Source: Panorpa germanica (taxonomy: Eukaryota > Arthropoda > Insecta > Mecoptera > Panorpidae). Taken from it: a stretch of DNA of 64,000 nucleotides. Of the stretch, positions 11,402 to 23,792 are shown piece by piece. Position numbers and translations under genes: made by a program. Positions within the stretch are counted from its first letter, which is position 1. Each line of letters begins with the position of its first letter. Location: positions 8,122,001 through 8,186,000 of the forward strand of contig OY783221.1 in the NCBI GenBank assembly GCA_963678705.1. The letters are read 5' to 3'. A model generated the notes under the pieces. That model was given only the letters and a program-made list of their open reading frames with translations. It had not been told where the DNA came from and ran no database searches.

Positions 11402-13094
11402 ATTTAGTTCTAACATTTTGCCTTATTTTACAAACAATAAGTTCAACAAGGAAAATTATTAAGCTGATCAATAACCCGATTGCTAGTAAACAAAACGCAG
11501 CTTGGAAATGTTTCAGAGTCATCTTGACTGGTCGACTAACTGGTTGAAGATCGTTGTTATTCGGAATTGTATTTCTCTTCGTGAACCTTAATTTATCAAT
11601 TAATCCATTAGCAAATAAATCCAGTATTAGTTTCTGCATCTTAGTGCCAATGATTTTATTGGTGGTCAATACAGCAACAGGCATCGTAAGTACAGGATCA
11701 CTTAAAGCATGGTACGCGTCATCAACACCGAAGAATTTCACTTCGTCAACGGATTCTAAAATTGCTACTTCGTCAGCTAGTGAAATCCTATTCAAATATT
11801 CAAGTCGCCCAGATAAATTAGCTAATATGTAGTCGGCTGAGTACATTAGTGACCTGCTACGTATTTCTGCCTCAAAATAGTTAGTGTAATATATGTATAA
11901 ATCGGTAAGGAGCAGCCAAGGACACATGACGATGTTTAAATTGGAAGTCACCATTTCTTCAAGAGTGTCGATTTGTTTTTCAAAAATATTTGTCGTCAAA
12001 ATGTTAATCCAATTGGATAAATAAGCAGTAGTTATGTGAAGGCTGTAGATCACTACCACGATGAAGAACACTCGCGATAACATTGTGCGAGGTTGATGGT
12101 TCACGGAAACTCCAAGAAGAACGATCCACATGTTCATGGCAGATATTACCAAGTCCCTTTCTCCTGTATCTTCCCATTGTGTGATGGTTAAAGTACTCCA
12201 GACTATTATCGATAAAATCAGCACACATATTATCACCAGCCAAGCAGCTGGAGCAAATATTACAGTAAGACCCATCCATTGAGGTAGTGGCTTGGCTTTG
12301 GGAACCCACCATTTGTAAATTATCCAATCGTATATTTGAAAGTAATTTGTAAGGAGATGTCTATATATAAACCCACGCGTTGATATGACACTGTGAACAC
12401 TGGACTTATTGGATATGTTTATGATTAGCATCTCCTGTATCAAGCTGATAAGCTCTGTGTTATTAATAGCGGAGTAAAACTGAATGTTTGATTCCAAATC
12501 CGCTATGATTTCTATATTGGTCACACTAAAGTCATTAACATCAATGACGTAATTCTTGGTCGCAGAATAATTTCCACATGATGAAATGCGTTCTGCGTTG
12601 ACACAACACACCTGAAGTTGCCCTTGATAATTAACAAAAAATATCAAAATTTGTAAGCCGAACTTATTAAAAACGGTTTCCAATTTTGTGTTGACTAATG
12701 TTCTATTTGGTGTATTTAATAAAATAAGGATTATTGAGTCACCATGGAAGTTTAATTGATTTAGTACCTTAAATTGGTTCACATCAGCAAGGAATACTAC
12801 AGAACAAGGTGATGTAATCAAATGTAACCCAAAATATGGAAGTTGATTATTCAGTGTAAATACTTTTAACTGTTTGTTCAGGGTAGTTAATAATTTATCA
12901 AAATATTCAAAATATATGTAGAATGTATTATTCGTATTCCCATCTATCCAGTACATAGCCACATCGTAATTAGGACATAAAGTATCCACCATATTCAAAA
13001 CAGAATTTACATCAGGATAACCAAAATCTCGATCACTATTTTCTGTTAAAATATCATTTGATTTTAGTAACAGAATAAGTAGAATAAACTTCAT
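11364..13094 (-). CDS. Divergent ionotropic receptor (IR), intronless, copy 2
   Basis: A single-exon frame of 576 residues from the ATG at 13094 (context GTTAAAATG). An upstream in-frame TTG at 13112 is not a likely start. Residues 1-19 are a signal peptide (MKFILLILLLKSNDILTENS). The ectodomain runs to about 272. Membrane segment 1 is near 276-303, the pore loop near 314-328 (NMWIVLLGVSVNHQPRT), membrane segment 2 near 341-367 (ITTAYLSNWINILT) and membrane segment 3 near 530-554. The ectodomain is clearly the most divergent of the four genes in the window, yet the pore block is almost the same as in copy 1. The tail is longer than in copies 1 and 4: a one-base shift removes the usual stop after KIRQ, and translation continues into a neighbouring IR relic. 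The shared TATA/initiator promoter of the other three is not recognisable here. An intact channel subunit is likely; the ligand is unknown. Confidence 0.92.
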   Translation of the reverse strand: MKFILLILLLKSNDILTENSDRDFGYPDVNSVLNMVDTLCPNYDVAMYWIDGNTNNTFYIYFEYFDKLLTTLNKQLKVFTLNNQLPYFGLHLITSPCSVVFLADVNQFKVLNQLNFHGDSIILILLNTPNRTLVNTKLETVFNKFGLQILIFFVNYQGQLQVCCVNAERISSCGNYSATKNYVIDVNDFSVTNIEIIADLESNIQFYSAINNTELISLIQEMLIINISNKSSVHSVISTRGFIYRHLLTNYFQIYDWIIYKWWVPKAKPLPQWMGLTVIFAPAAWLVIICVLILSIIVWSTLTITQWEDTGERDLVISAMNMWIVLLGVSVNHQPRTMLSRVFFIVVVIYSLHITTAYLSNWINILTTNIFEKQIDTLEEMVTSNLNIVMCPWLLLTDLYIYYTNYFEAEIRSRSLMYSADYILANLSGRLEYLNRISLADEVAILESVDEVKFFGVDDAYHALSDPVLTMPVAVLTTNKIIGTKMQKLILDLFANGLIDKLRFTKRNTIPNNNDLQPVSRPVKMTLKHFQAAFCLLAIGLLISLIIFLVELIVCKIRQNVRTKYWKLLEVRNQIL

Positions 13095-13970
13095 TTTAAC
13101 TAACAGCAACAATATTGAGATATTAGTAGACCTGATTGTAATACTGAACTACTAATAAAACTGCTTTGAAAATATCGAATATTTCACATTAAGCAAACTA
13201 ACACAACAAAGGTCTATTAAAGAACTATTAAAGTCCTATTAAAGTGTACTTACGTTGTACATTACAATAATATTTTTGATGGACTGGTATTAAGACTCTA
13301 GCCATTGTCAACAGGGGAATAAATAGGCGTGAATACATGTACGACTTACGTAAATGCGTCGCTGGTATTAATTACCTTGTAAACAATGGTTTATGGAGTA
13401 TGATAAAAATATTTTAATTACTTTTTATTGAACATAATGTAATAAAATTATGTTAAATTTGCGGTAACAATAAAACACAACGTTAGTTATTAATAATATT
13501 CTTATATTCTTGTTTTGAATTAGGATTTAGATATGATTGTAATTTCTTTTAGGGTTAAATGGTATGTAAAGAGCTACAGTTGAGCTTGAACAGAATTAAT
13601 TTGATGTACCTTATTGTTTTTCTTTTTAGCGAGTGAGCTAGTTTTTAATAAAGAGATATGATAAGCGTGTAATTGATAATATCTCACTAAATACAAAATA
13701 TGGAAGTTACTTTACATTCATGTATTATTTTACTTAAGTAAAACCTATTAGTATTTCATCTAAAACAGTCTTAGTAGTATTTTATAGCTATTTTAAAAAC
13801 CTTTCATTCTTAAAAAGGTGACTTAAGATTCTATATCCTTGATAGGGTATTTTTAAGAAGTTTTGTGATTATGTTCTTATTGCTTAATTTATTTACCGTT
13901 GACCTATTTCTGATACTGAGTTATATCAGGTACGACTACAACGTTGCTAGTATTAATGGTGTCATAGCCT
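13095..13970. other. Upstream flank of IR copy 2, no gene seen
   Basis: AT-rich DNA without a supportable reading frame. Minus-strand TTCAGTATT, about 60 nt upstream of the copy 2 ATG, is a possible initiator, but no TATA box with the spacing used by the other three receptors is visible. The stretch ends at the truncated mariner fragment. Confidence 0.5.
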
Positions 13971-13974
13971 CATA

Positions 13975-14215
13975 TACCTGAAAAAAATGCTCGCCGGTAA
14001 GAAATTTCGCACGAATGAAGAGGTTATCGCTGAAAGTGAGGCCTATTTTGAGGCAAAAGATAAATCGTTCTACAAAAGTGGTATTGAAATGTTAGAGCGG
14101 CGCTGGAATGATTGCGTTGCTCTTGATGGAGATTACGTTGATGAATAAAGCAAATTTTGAACCAAAAAACTGTGTTTTCTTTGTTAGGCCCGAGACTTTT
14201 CATCCCATGTGTTAG
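13975..14215 (+). pseudogene. Mariner transposase C-terminal fragment with 3' end
   Basis: The plus strand encodes LKKMLAGKKFRTNEEVIAES, then a further in-frame stretch containing EAYFEAKDKSFYKSGIE and ending WNDCVALDGDYVDE and a stop at 14146-14148. This is the well-known C-terminus of mariner-family (DD34D) transposases. The remaining N-terminal part, including all three catalytic aspartates, is absent, so the copy is 5'-truncated and dead. The sequence after the stop, up to about 14215, probably contains the element's 3' terminal region (TTTGTTAGGCCCGAGAC). Confidence 0.85.
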
Positions 14216-15763
14216 CATATGTGGGATATAATCAAATTAATTCTGATAATACGCAAATCCGGACAATAATAGTTTCTTGTCCCGGCATCAAAGTCAAGTA
14301 TAAATTCTTTCAGTCACTCTGGTGTCCAAATTTTGATTACGTCAATGAGCAAAAAGATTTTTCAAAAAGCGCTGGTAAAATGCCTAACAGAAATTTTTGT
14401 TACGTTAGATAAACCTTAAATACTGATTGTAAATTTTTAATTTAAAACGGTGTTTTTAACTTCAATGGGCTTTTCCTTTTCAGAGCAAGTAATTGTAGCG
14501 GAAACCAAATTTCCTTCTAAACAAAATAGTCTTATAAATAAGTTACATGCATTCCCCCAAATTTAAAGTTTGTTAAATGTGAAAGTAGTAAAGTATAAGC
14601 CTAGTTTTAATAAACTTAAAAAAAACTTAAAGTCTTTGACCTTTGTGAGGATTAATGGTAATATGAAACTACAAATCATCTGTTATAGAATACATCATCT
14701 CATATTAAAAATAGGTAAGAAATTTGATATTCTTATAAAAACTATACACGTATAAAAAAAAAACATCTAAAACTGGATTATTATTTAGACCTGATTTGTA
14801 AAACTTAACATTATGTCAAAAATTAAATACATATTTTAATTTTATAAAGTTTAATCCTCTTTCGTCAAAATATGTTGACATTATAGAACCGTTATAATCA
14901 GTTAGACATTTGCTAATAAGTTTAATTATCGCCAGAGGGCATTAGATAAATGAACTTGTTGAAAAACGTTGTATTATAGTAATTTGCCTGTAAGAAAATA
15001 ATAATTCAAATAAATCACATTTAATGTGAATGACCATATCATGTTGAGATCACCAGTTCCTATCTGTATCATCAGCTGATGTTAAGTAACATTGGGAGCT
15101 GCTGGCCAAGTACCTATGATCGATCTCACAATAAAACCTACATCTTGCCACGACGACTTTTTGAGTAGGATGGATTCAGATTACTTAGCATTAATAGCCC
15201 TTATTTAAAATATTTTAATATCTCGAAATTTTAATACTTTTCAGTATCAGTATCTAAAAATACGTTAGAAATGATTAAGAAATTCCAAAAAGGAATTTCC
15301 CTTTCTCAAAATTTTTCTAGATACGGCTATGCCCATCTAAACAAAATCTAACGCAAATGAATTTATTTCATTTTCCATCATTGACCAATACTTAACTTTT
15401 TAACAGGAAACTTTTGAATCTCTTCACCTTGTCCTTTCTTAAAACTGTTAACTTTTATCGAAGTCCATGTGAATTGATCCCCTTTGGATTTACGAGGTCG
15501 GTAAGGGTCGACAAGTAGCGATCAAAGAGCGGGAAGGAACTTCGAGTGAACAAGAATGAACAGGAACGAGAATGAACAGGGACACGGATGTCCCGAATGC
15601 CCATGGCACTGAAACTTTTCAATGTTTTTTATTTTATACATTAAATTGTTTTGCTCTTATTAAAATAAGATGAGTTTATACTTTATGTATTAGGTAACGT
15701 AACGTAGTATAAGTTGAAAAGTGAAAAGACAAGATTCTCAATTTAGTATTCATATATCATATA

Positions 15764-15904
<141 letters not shown>

Positions 15905-18900
15905 CTATCTTCAATTTATTATAGCATTGATTTTCCAGAAAACAAAATATATAATTTTTTTATTGTCTTGGTTTTTACGTGCAGTTTTAAACTATACGTG
16001 AATCAAAACGATTTTTAATCACTTTACTCAGAGGACTCTAATAGAGACCACACACTGGAAGCATGACTGTCTTAAAATAAAATTAATCTCTGTTTGTTAA
16101 ATGTATTGCTATGGTATATATCTATCTCGTTTACTCTATCTGATTAGAAAATGACAGCTGCGTCTCCAGTATGCGTCAAAAACCATACCTAAAGTAATTT
16201 TTAAGAAATTTCTATAATATTTAAAATTTTAATATATTAAGAAGATTATATGTAGCTGGTTTGCAAAAGTATATTATTAATAAATTACGTCATACAAAAT
16301 TTCATAGTTTTGACTCTCATGTCACTCATTGTGAACTTCACAAATGTTTACAACTTATCTAGTCATAATTGCTTTTCATCCTAACTAAAATTATCTTGTA
16401 AAGTAGCTCCAGCCTTACTGAATTTTTTTGGAGGCCTAATCATGGTCGATTGAATATTAGATGTAACCTCACGAATCTTATGACTGCTTCTAACGTTTTA
16501 TTCAAATTTTAATAATTTTACTGGTGGCTCGTTTAAATTAAATTTAAAAACAACTCATGTTGTAGTTTAATAAAATAAATATGTATGTTTCTCGCTGCGT
16601 TGCGTTATTTACGCTTACCGACTAAACTTTATCAACATAAACGCAGCTTATACTATGAGTAATTTATTTATTTTATTTGTTTTTCATTGTAAAAGCGCGT
16701 AGGAAATAAGTTCAAACTTATTATTTTTTGTTTGATTTCTATCATACTTTTTTCTTATTTATTATGTTTTTTGTTTTTCTGTTGTTCATCTTCTTCTTAT
16801 TGTTCTTGTTCTTGTTTTGTTTTGAGGTTAAAACTACGAGTATAGTATGTATACTATCTTTCGTAGTATATTTTCTTGTTCTTCTATTTTTTCATTTTAT
16901 TTTCTTTCTTTAAGATTATCTCATAGTTTCTTGTTGGTTTGTACTCATATACAATTTTGCTATTACTGAGTTCCTTGTTGCAGCTTGCAAGGCTCGGACG
17001 GGATGGGACGAGATGAGATAAGATGGGAGAGGATGTTACCGTATATTTACATATGTAAATGTTATGTTATTTTAATTTTAAATATTGTATATAATATGCA
17101 ACATACACATCCTTTAAATTTATTCTTGTTATCTTTTTACTAGACTATTTTAATTTGTGTATCAATTTCTATTACAATTTCATTTGCATTATTCATTATT
17201 CCAATTAAGTAGTAATATGCAGCTAAAATACATTGTGGTAATTAGTTGGTTGATGTTAGATGCCAGACCGCTGTGGCTACGGGTTTGATCAGAACAGCGC
17301 TATATTTTCTGGGTGAGTATTTAAAGCAGTGGTGTAGCCCACATTTAGGAGGCCTCGACTAGCAAGTCTAACTGAAAGACAAGACTTAGAAAATGAACCA
17401 TGCACAAGACAATTTTCTACCTGGGTCAAGATAAACTTAATTTGAAATTTGTAACATCAAAACTAATATGGTTACTTTTAATTTACTCGTAAGTATCTAC
17501 TATCAAATTTAGCTCACGGCAGTAAGTCAAGCGGAACCCTCAATTGTATCCGGCTTTATCTCGCAAACTATTCATTGGTATAAAGATTATTTAAAGTTAA
17601 AATTATAATTATGAACAAACAGATTCATCTACGGTATATGTATACGAATACATTTATTTGTGTTTGTGTGTGTGTGTAGTTTTGATTTACGCAGAAAAAA
17701 TTTGCTAAGTAAAATGGTGGTCGATGACGTCACAATTAATTCCAGTTATAAATCATTGTCAGATCGTTTTTGGCTGCAATCTGATAATGTAAGGCTGTTT
17801 TCAGAATACGTTATTTTATTTCTTAAATATTTTCTTGATTCCATGTAAAGAGAAACTAATGTGGTTTTCTATTCATAAAAATGTTGCCCTTGTTTTGCAC
17901 CTGTTATTAATCTGTTGATACAAAGGATATTATTATTATCAATATAACATGAAAATATTCACAAGACAACAGTCATTTTGGACTAGAACACAAGAATAAG
18001 GAATTAAGTTAACTAATTTAAAGTTAAGAAATTGCTAAACGAAAACGCTATAAGTTAATGCAGTACTCAAGATTTAAGTTAAAGTAAGCTAAAGTTTCTT
18101 AAGATGTTTGGGATATGTCTGAAAGTATAAATTGCAACATTAGACAGATCAGAATTTTTTGAAATATTTTAAAATTTAAGAATTTTAGATACCACTACCT
18201 TGAAATCAAGGCAGCGGCGGTTTTTGCAGGCCTTGCACAAACGGCAAATAATTAATTGTATCTTGTCACAGTTGCTCCGCCGGAATCAATTGTATATAGG
18301 TACAATTGCCTTTCGTCAAACTCAATTAAATCTGAGCACAATTACCCCGATTTGAGCAGCTCTAAAATTCATTTGTTTTGCTTGTCTATTGATTAATGCG
18401 GGCCTGCTATATATAATAATGATATAATATTAGATTTATAATCAATTAACTGTATAAAAAAATAATCATACAAAATTCCAGCATAAAAATAGTAAGTTAT
18501 ATACTTTAAAATGATGTAAAAGAGTGGGGTAAGAAATGGGGTAAAAGTCGATGTCTCTATAAGAAAATACACAATGTCTACACAATGGTCTATAAATGAT
18601 GACCACAAGTTGGCCACACTAAACCCCACATGACATTTTTTCTACGTTTTACAACGATTTTAAAAAACGCCGAATTCCCATTTTATCTTGTTGTCCTTCG
18701 CCCTTTTTCAGAATTTCGCTCGCTAGTAATGATATGTTGTTCTTTTCACCAATTTTCATATGAGTTTTTGAAAAAGAAGTAGAGTTCCCGCCACATTACT
18801 AGCGAGCGTAACTTAGGAATAGTGCTTCAGGTTTGTTTGTATAAGTCTTGATCGGATCATTTGTCATGGCATCCTGTACTTGTCTTACGATGATGTGTTT

Positions 18901-19004
18901 TTTTATCAGATATATTTGGCAAGATGTAGCAGTATATGTTGTACTATTATTTGACAATGTCATATTTATTAAACGAATACTCAATTAAATTGACTCTAGA
19001 AAAT

Positions 19005-19080
19005 AAAGCTTTGGCCCGGGAATCTAACACGGAGATACAGCTGTCAGGCTTCAAACATCAATACTCTCAGCCAGTTAGTA
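19005..19080 (-). mobile_element. tRNA-derived SINE remnant
   Basis: On the minus strand, TGGCTGAGAGT (A-box-like) is followed about 35 nt later by GTTAGATTCCCGGG (B-box-like), the internal promoter layout of a tRNA or tRNA-derived SINE. Related segments occur at 23711-23792, 32190-32270, 43565-43620 and 63325-63392, sharing the GATACAGC(T/A) core or the B-box. No full cloverleaf forms, so it is not called a tRNA gene. Confidence 0.5.
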
Positions 19081-22000
19081 CAGTTAAAATTTATCAGAAG
19101 TGAAAAAGGGAATGAAAATTAAGTTACTTCTGAAGAAAATTAATGTAATCTTATAATTAGTATATTTTAAGCATATTTGTATAGTTAACATAATTTATTT
19201 TGATTTGGTATACAACATTAAGAAATTGGACAACATTTCGATTACAAAAAAAAAAAAAAAACATGAGCCAAGAATAAAATAAAATAAAAAAACTAGTTAC
19301 GGGCGATTGTTTTCTGTAATTTTATAATTAAAGTTTGGACATTTTGTTACATGTTAAGCGTTAAATTTTTCAAAAGTAGATTGGATGTTTTTATGCAATC
19401 TTTTGACACGCTGGTTTACAAAAACCAGAAACGTACCAGAATATACTATACAATGTACATTTCAAATTTTTTATTCATTTTTTTTTTATTTAAATCAAAT
19501 ACAATTGTACAAGGTGTTTAGTATTATAAAAAAAAGTACTTGTTCTGTTAACACGTCACTATGTACGATAGTGGTGTGAATTAAATGTATTTAGAAGGAT
19601 TATAAAACTATCGATGTGACTTGCGATGTCTTCTATATGTTTAACATAATTGATACGAGTACATGCAGATAGAAAGAAATTAAATGTTCGTTTCGAAAGT
19701 GAAGCAAGGCTTGCTTAAAAAAAAGTGTATAGAACAGTAATCAGGGAAACGGATAAAAAAAAAACGATTTTTATTTCGGGTTTCCATAAAAACTATGGCA
19801 AGAATATTTAAAAAAATTTCCTTTTGTTTTATATTGGTCTAAATTAGAGTCGAACAAAGTGCAGTTTTTTTAATATATAATTTCTTTTTACTTTTTAAAT
19901 ATATATTACTATGTGTTAAATTAAAAAAAAAGACCATGTATCCTCTATAACTGCAAATGTAGAGAAATTGATTGTGAAGAAGCAATGCCAAACTTCTCAC
20001 TCACTGTCTGTTCAAAATTGGTAATCTGGTGTAAATTATACTGGTTTTTCGCTTTTACATGATGTGTAAGGTGTAACTTACTTACAACGACATTTGCATT
20101 TCTTTTATGCTTCATTAAAATATATATATGACAGAAAAAATATTAGCATATTATATATCTAATCTAAAAGAATTCTAAAAATGTTTTTCGGATTGTTACT
20201 CCATTCTAAGTCCTAATTTCTTTATAACAAGAAAGATTTCTGAATAATTAATAATGCATATTCATATATCGATGAATAACAAATAAAATAATGATGATAC
20301 TCGTACATCGATAGTTTCTCTACACCACTAGTATAAAAGTGAGCAAGATCAAGAAACGTAACTGAGACGAGATGAAGTAAACCTCAGCAGCAATGAGATT
20401 GTTTTTGTCCTAACCATAACAACCGCAGAAATACGTGACCAAGATAAAAAAGCAAATATTATGGGAGCGAATAATTGGAATTGTTTAAAAATAATGATTG
20501 AAATATTTGTTATAAATTATACAAGGAATTCGTTTAATAATTAAAAAAAGTATACAAGTAGTTGTATATAAGGCAGAAGGCTTTAATTATTATAACTAAT
20601 ATAATATATAGTTTGTTTACTTTGATTTAAAGATTAGAATCTTTCATGAAAAATGTGCGTTTAGACTGCATATATTTACTCATTATATACTCTGAAATAA
20701 AGGATGTTTCTTTTTTATTTATGGTTTCTCGGGCTTCCTAGGCAAATAGCCTTTTATGACACCCAATAATATTCCGATTCTTTTTTCTTTTTCAAACTTT
20801 ATATCCAAAAATGAGGGTGTTAATGTAATTTATGTTGGCGCTATTTGAGCCTATGAATACAATCAGTAGATGACACACTTATTTTTTAAATTTGGGAAAT
20901 ATCTAACACTCGAACATTCATTTAATCTTAAGACACATTTCTAGGTAGAAAATTATCATGCCAGTTTCACTTGCTAGAGCTTTTATAGAACTTAATTTAT
21001 GATTAGTCTTCTTCTTCCTTAAATTCCTTAAAAATAATAAATCGCCGTTGTTTTATCATCCTGTTAAAATACTCTACATGTTTTCTGCTGCTAATTTCAA
21101 GTAGAATTCGTATTTTTGTAGTTACGTAAATAACTTTTTATTGCGCATTTCATAAAATTCTGTAAATACGTCCATAAACAATTCGTTAATGCATGTTGCA
21201 TCTTGCACCTTGCACCTTGCACTGGGTCGGGTACGATTGCAGTTTATTGCGTCTGACGTTCATGATGTCATATTCTGTTTGTTTTTCGAATGTCAAAATT
21301 GTTTACACTTGAAATAATTTTAAGTTTTTCTTTTTTAACATTAATTATTCTTTTTAAGAGTCTGTGTTTCTTAATCTTTTATACATAATGTTATATTATG
21401 TTAAACACTATTTAAAAACCAGTGTTATTTGAAGAGAGAAAAGTACTCTCTGAAAAAACATTTGCACTTAATATGCGACTATACTTTTGCTTACGATTAT
21501 CACTAGCAACCTACATCAAGGACGTTCCAGCGTGGTATAGTACAGTCAGAACAAAGATGCAAAACCGAAAAAGATATTTTAAATTATTATAGCTCGAAAC
21601 GGTGAAGTACTCTTTATAAAAGTGTTTAAAAACATTTTTCTTTACTTCCTAATTTTTTTGAAAATTCTTTCGAAAGATTTTTTGTTTATAATAGAAAATA
21701 GTTCAGCGGACTGCAAGTTTTAAAAGCTTCAAATGGGAGGTGAGTCTGAAAATGGCTAACTTTGTTATTAATTTTCTCGGATTTAAATCGGTCAAAAAAT
21801 TCTGAAACTTCGGGACTTATTACTAAAACTTATTCTTAGTCTATAAACAAAAATTTTAAAAATCTATCGAATGGTGCTTTCATGCTACGGCTTCCTTTAA
21901 GAAAACGTTTCTTCTAAAAAATATGCAAATTATAACTGCATTTGTAAAAAGTTACTGTTATATTGTATATATATTTTTCCATATACTTTATAAACCAAAT

Positions 22001-23710
22001 ACTTTAAGAACCATTTATATAACAATAACAATTGTTTTTCAGACACATTTGTTGGCATTGTTAATGGTGTTTGCGCACAGGTATTCTTGTGGTTGTGTGC
22101 GTGCTCAATTTCTTGTAAATCCCCTTTTCAATCACGTTTAGTTCGACGCAGAGGTCTTTTGGTTCTACAGCAGCCTAAGACGACTAGAGCATGTTATGCA
22201 CGATTTATTTTGTTTTTAAGATACATCCATTATCAACGAGCCTACGACTGCAAAGCTACTAATAAAGACATTAACATAATTAGAATTTCGAAACAGCAAC
22301 ACAAAGTTGAACAGTTTTTGAAAATTGGAAATATATTTATTGTGTAAATATTGACAGAAAAACAGCAACAATAAAAATAAAATCGTGGGTAACATTATGC
22401 TTAAAAATAAGAAAATAAATAGAAAAAGATCGAAATATTAACCTAAGTACCATCACATTTAGGGAAAGTGCATTTTGTGACAATTTTTTAAAATGAAAAG
22501 TGAAAAATTGGCAACACAAGTGAAATAATTCCGATAGAGTTAGTTATTTAATAAAATACATTCAGTAGTTAAAAATACGCTATGATTTTCTAATTTTAAA
22601 TGATGAAGAAAATTAATTGCAATGATTTTTACATGAAGAATGATTGCAATGAAGATTAAGAACGAATTTATCTGCTGCTCCGGCATATTTAGTAAGAAAT
22701 AAGGTTATTAACAAACCCTAAGAGTGAACGTGGAGAAGAGAATGCAGATCTAGTCCACTTACTATGCAAAAAAAACAGCAAATGCAAAAAACAGATTGCA
22801 AGGGGCAGTCTTAGAGATATTGCTAACGCTTCCTGTTATTGTTTTTGGTTACTAGTCGAAAGCTCAAATTTGTGGTGGCTTTGGCAAGATTTTTTTTTAT
22901 CAGAATATAAAGTTTTATAACAGTAAATTCTCTTAAGGGTGATAAAAGCCTATTTGCCCAAACAGATTAGATTTAATTAAGGTATGTTTATCACGTTATC
23001 TACTTTTAAAGCAGGTGTTAGGATCATAATATGATCATTTCATGAATTAATACAATCATAAGGAGACAATATCGATAGAAACAGAGTACAAATTATAGGG
23101 TAATATGAAATAACACCGCTTTCAAATACATACATATAACAGGAATGTCTAACTTATTGAAAATGAAATATTTTTGACATGGAAACATAAATATGTAAAA
23201 CATTTAGTTACCAAATTTAGTTTTTGATTTTAAAAATGTGACAAGCCAAGAGAACGAGTTATTTTATCAAACAGTGAGCCGTCAAGAGACCGAAATATAA
23301 GATCTAGGTATCGGTACGCAACGGTCCACAGTGGCTGTGAACAGAGCCGTAGGAAGCGGGGCCGATCATCTTATCTGAAGGGCTACTAAAATAAAATAAA
23401 CCTTAATTTTCGCTTTGAATATGAATATTAGCCCTTATTGTAATTATTTATGACTCTAAGAGCGTTAGCACAATGAGGATACGACTGTCTTGAGACACTC
23501 TAGTTACTTAGTACAGGCTATAAGAACATATGAGCCAGCGCTTTCTTGCCGAAGACGATTTTTGTATTGTATTTTTTGAACTACTTTATTTAACATAGGT
23601 CTATTTTCGATGCTGAGCTTACCACCGATGTTTTTACCACACCACATCACTGTTTAACACATTTATGATCATAAATTTATAAAATCTTTTGAACGAAACA
23701 ATAACATCTG

Positions 23711-23792
23711 GAAAGTAGAGCGCTGGTCCAGGAATTAAACCCAAAGATACAGCAATCTAAGTATAAGTATCATGCTCTTCATTACTGCACCC
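23711..23792 (-). mobile_element. tRNA-derived SINE remnant
   Basis: On the minus strand it reads GGTGCAGTAATGAAGAGCAT (A-box region), then GCTGTATCTTTGGGTTTAAT leading into TCC (B-box region) and CTGGACCAGCGC. Spacing and motifs match the remnant at 19005-19080. It is degraded and not predicted to be a functional tRNA. Confidence 0.5.

Noticed and set aside
13095..13112. Longer N-terminus of IR copy 2 beginning at 13112
   Set aside because: That codon is TTG. The ATG at 13094 has a good context and is followed directly by a signal peptide like those of the paralogs.
14024..14218. 64-codon minus-strand frame
   Set aside because: It is the antisense of a mariner transposase C-terminus.
19005..19080. 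Functional tRNA gene
   Set aside because: Promoter-like boxes are present, but no complete acceptor stem or cloverleaf could be drawn by eye.
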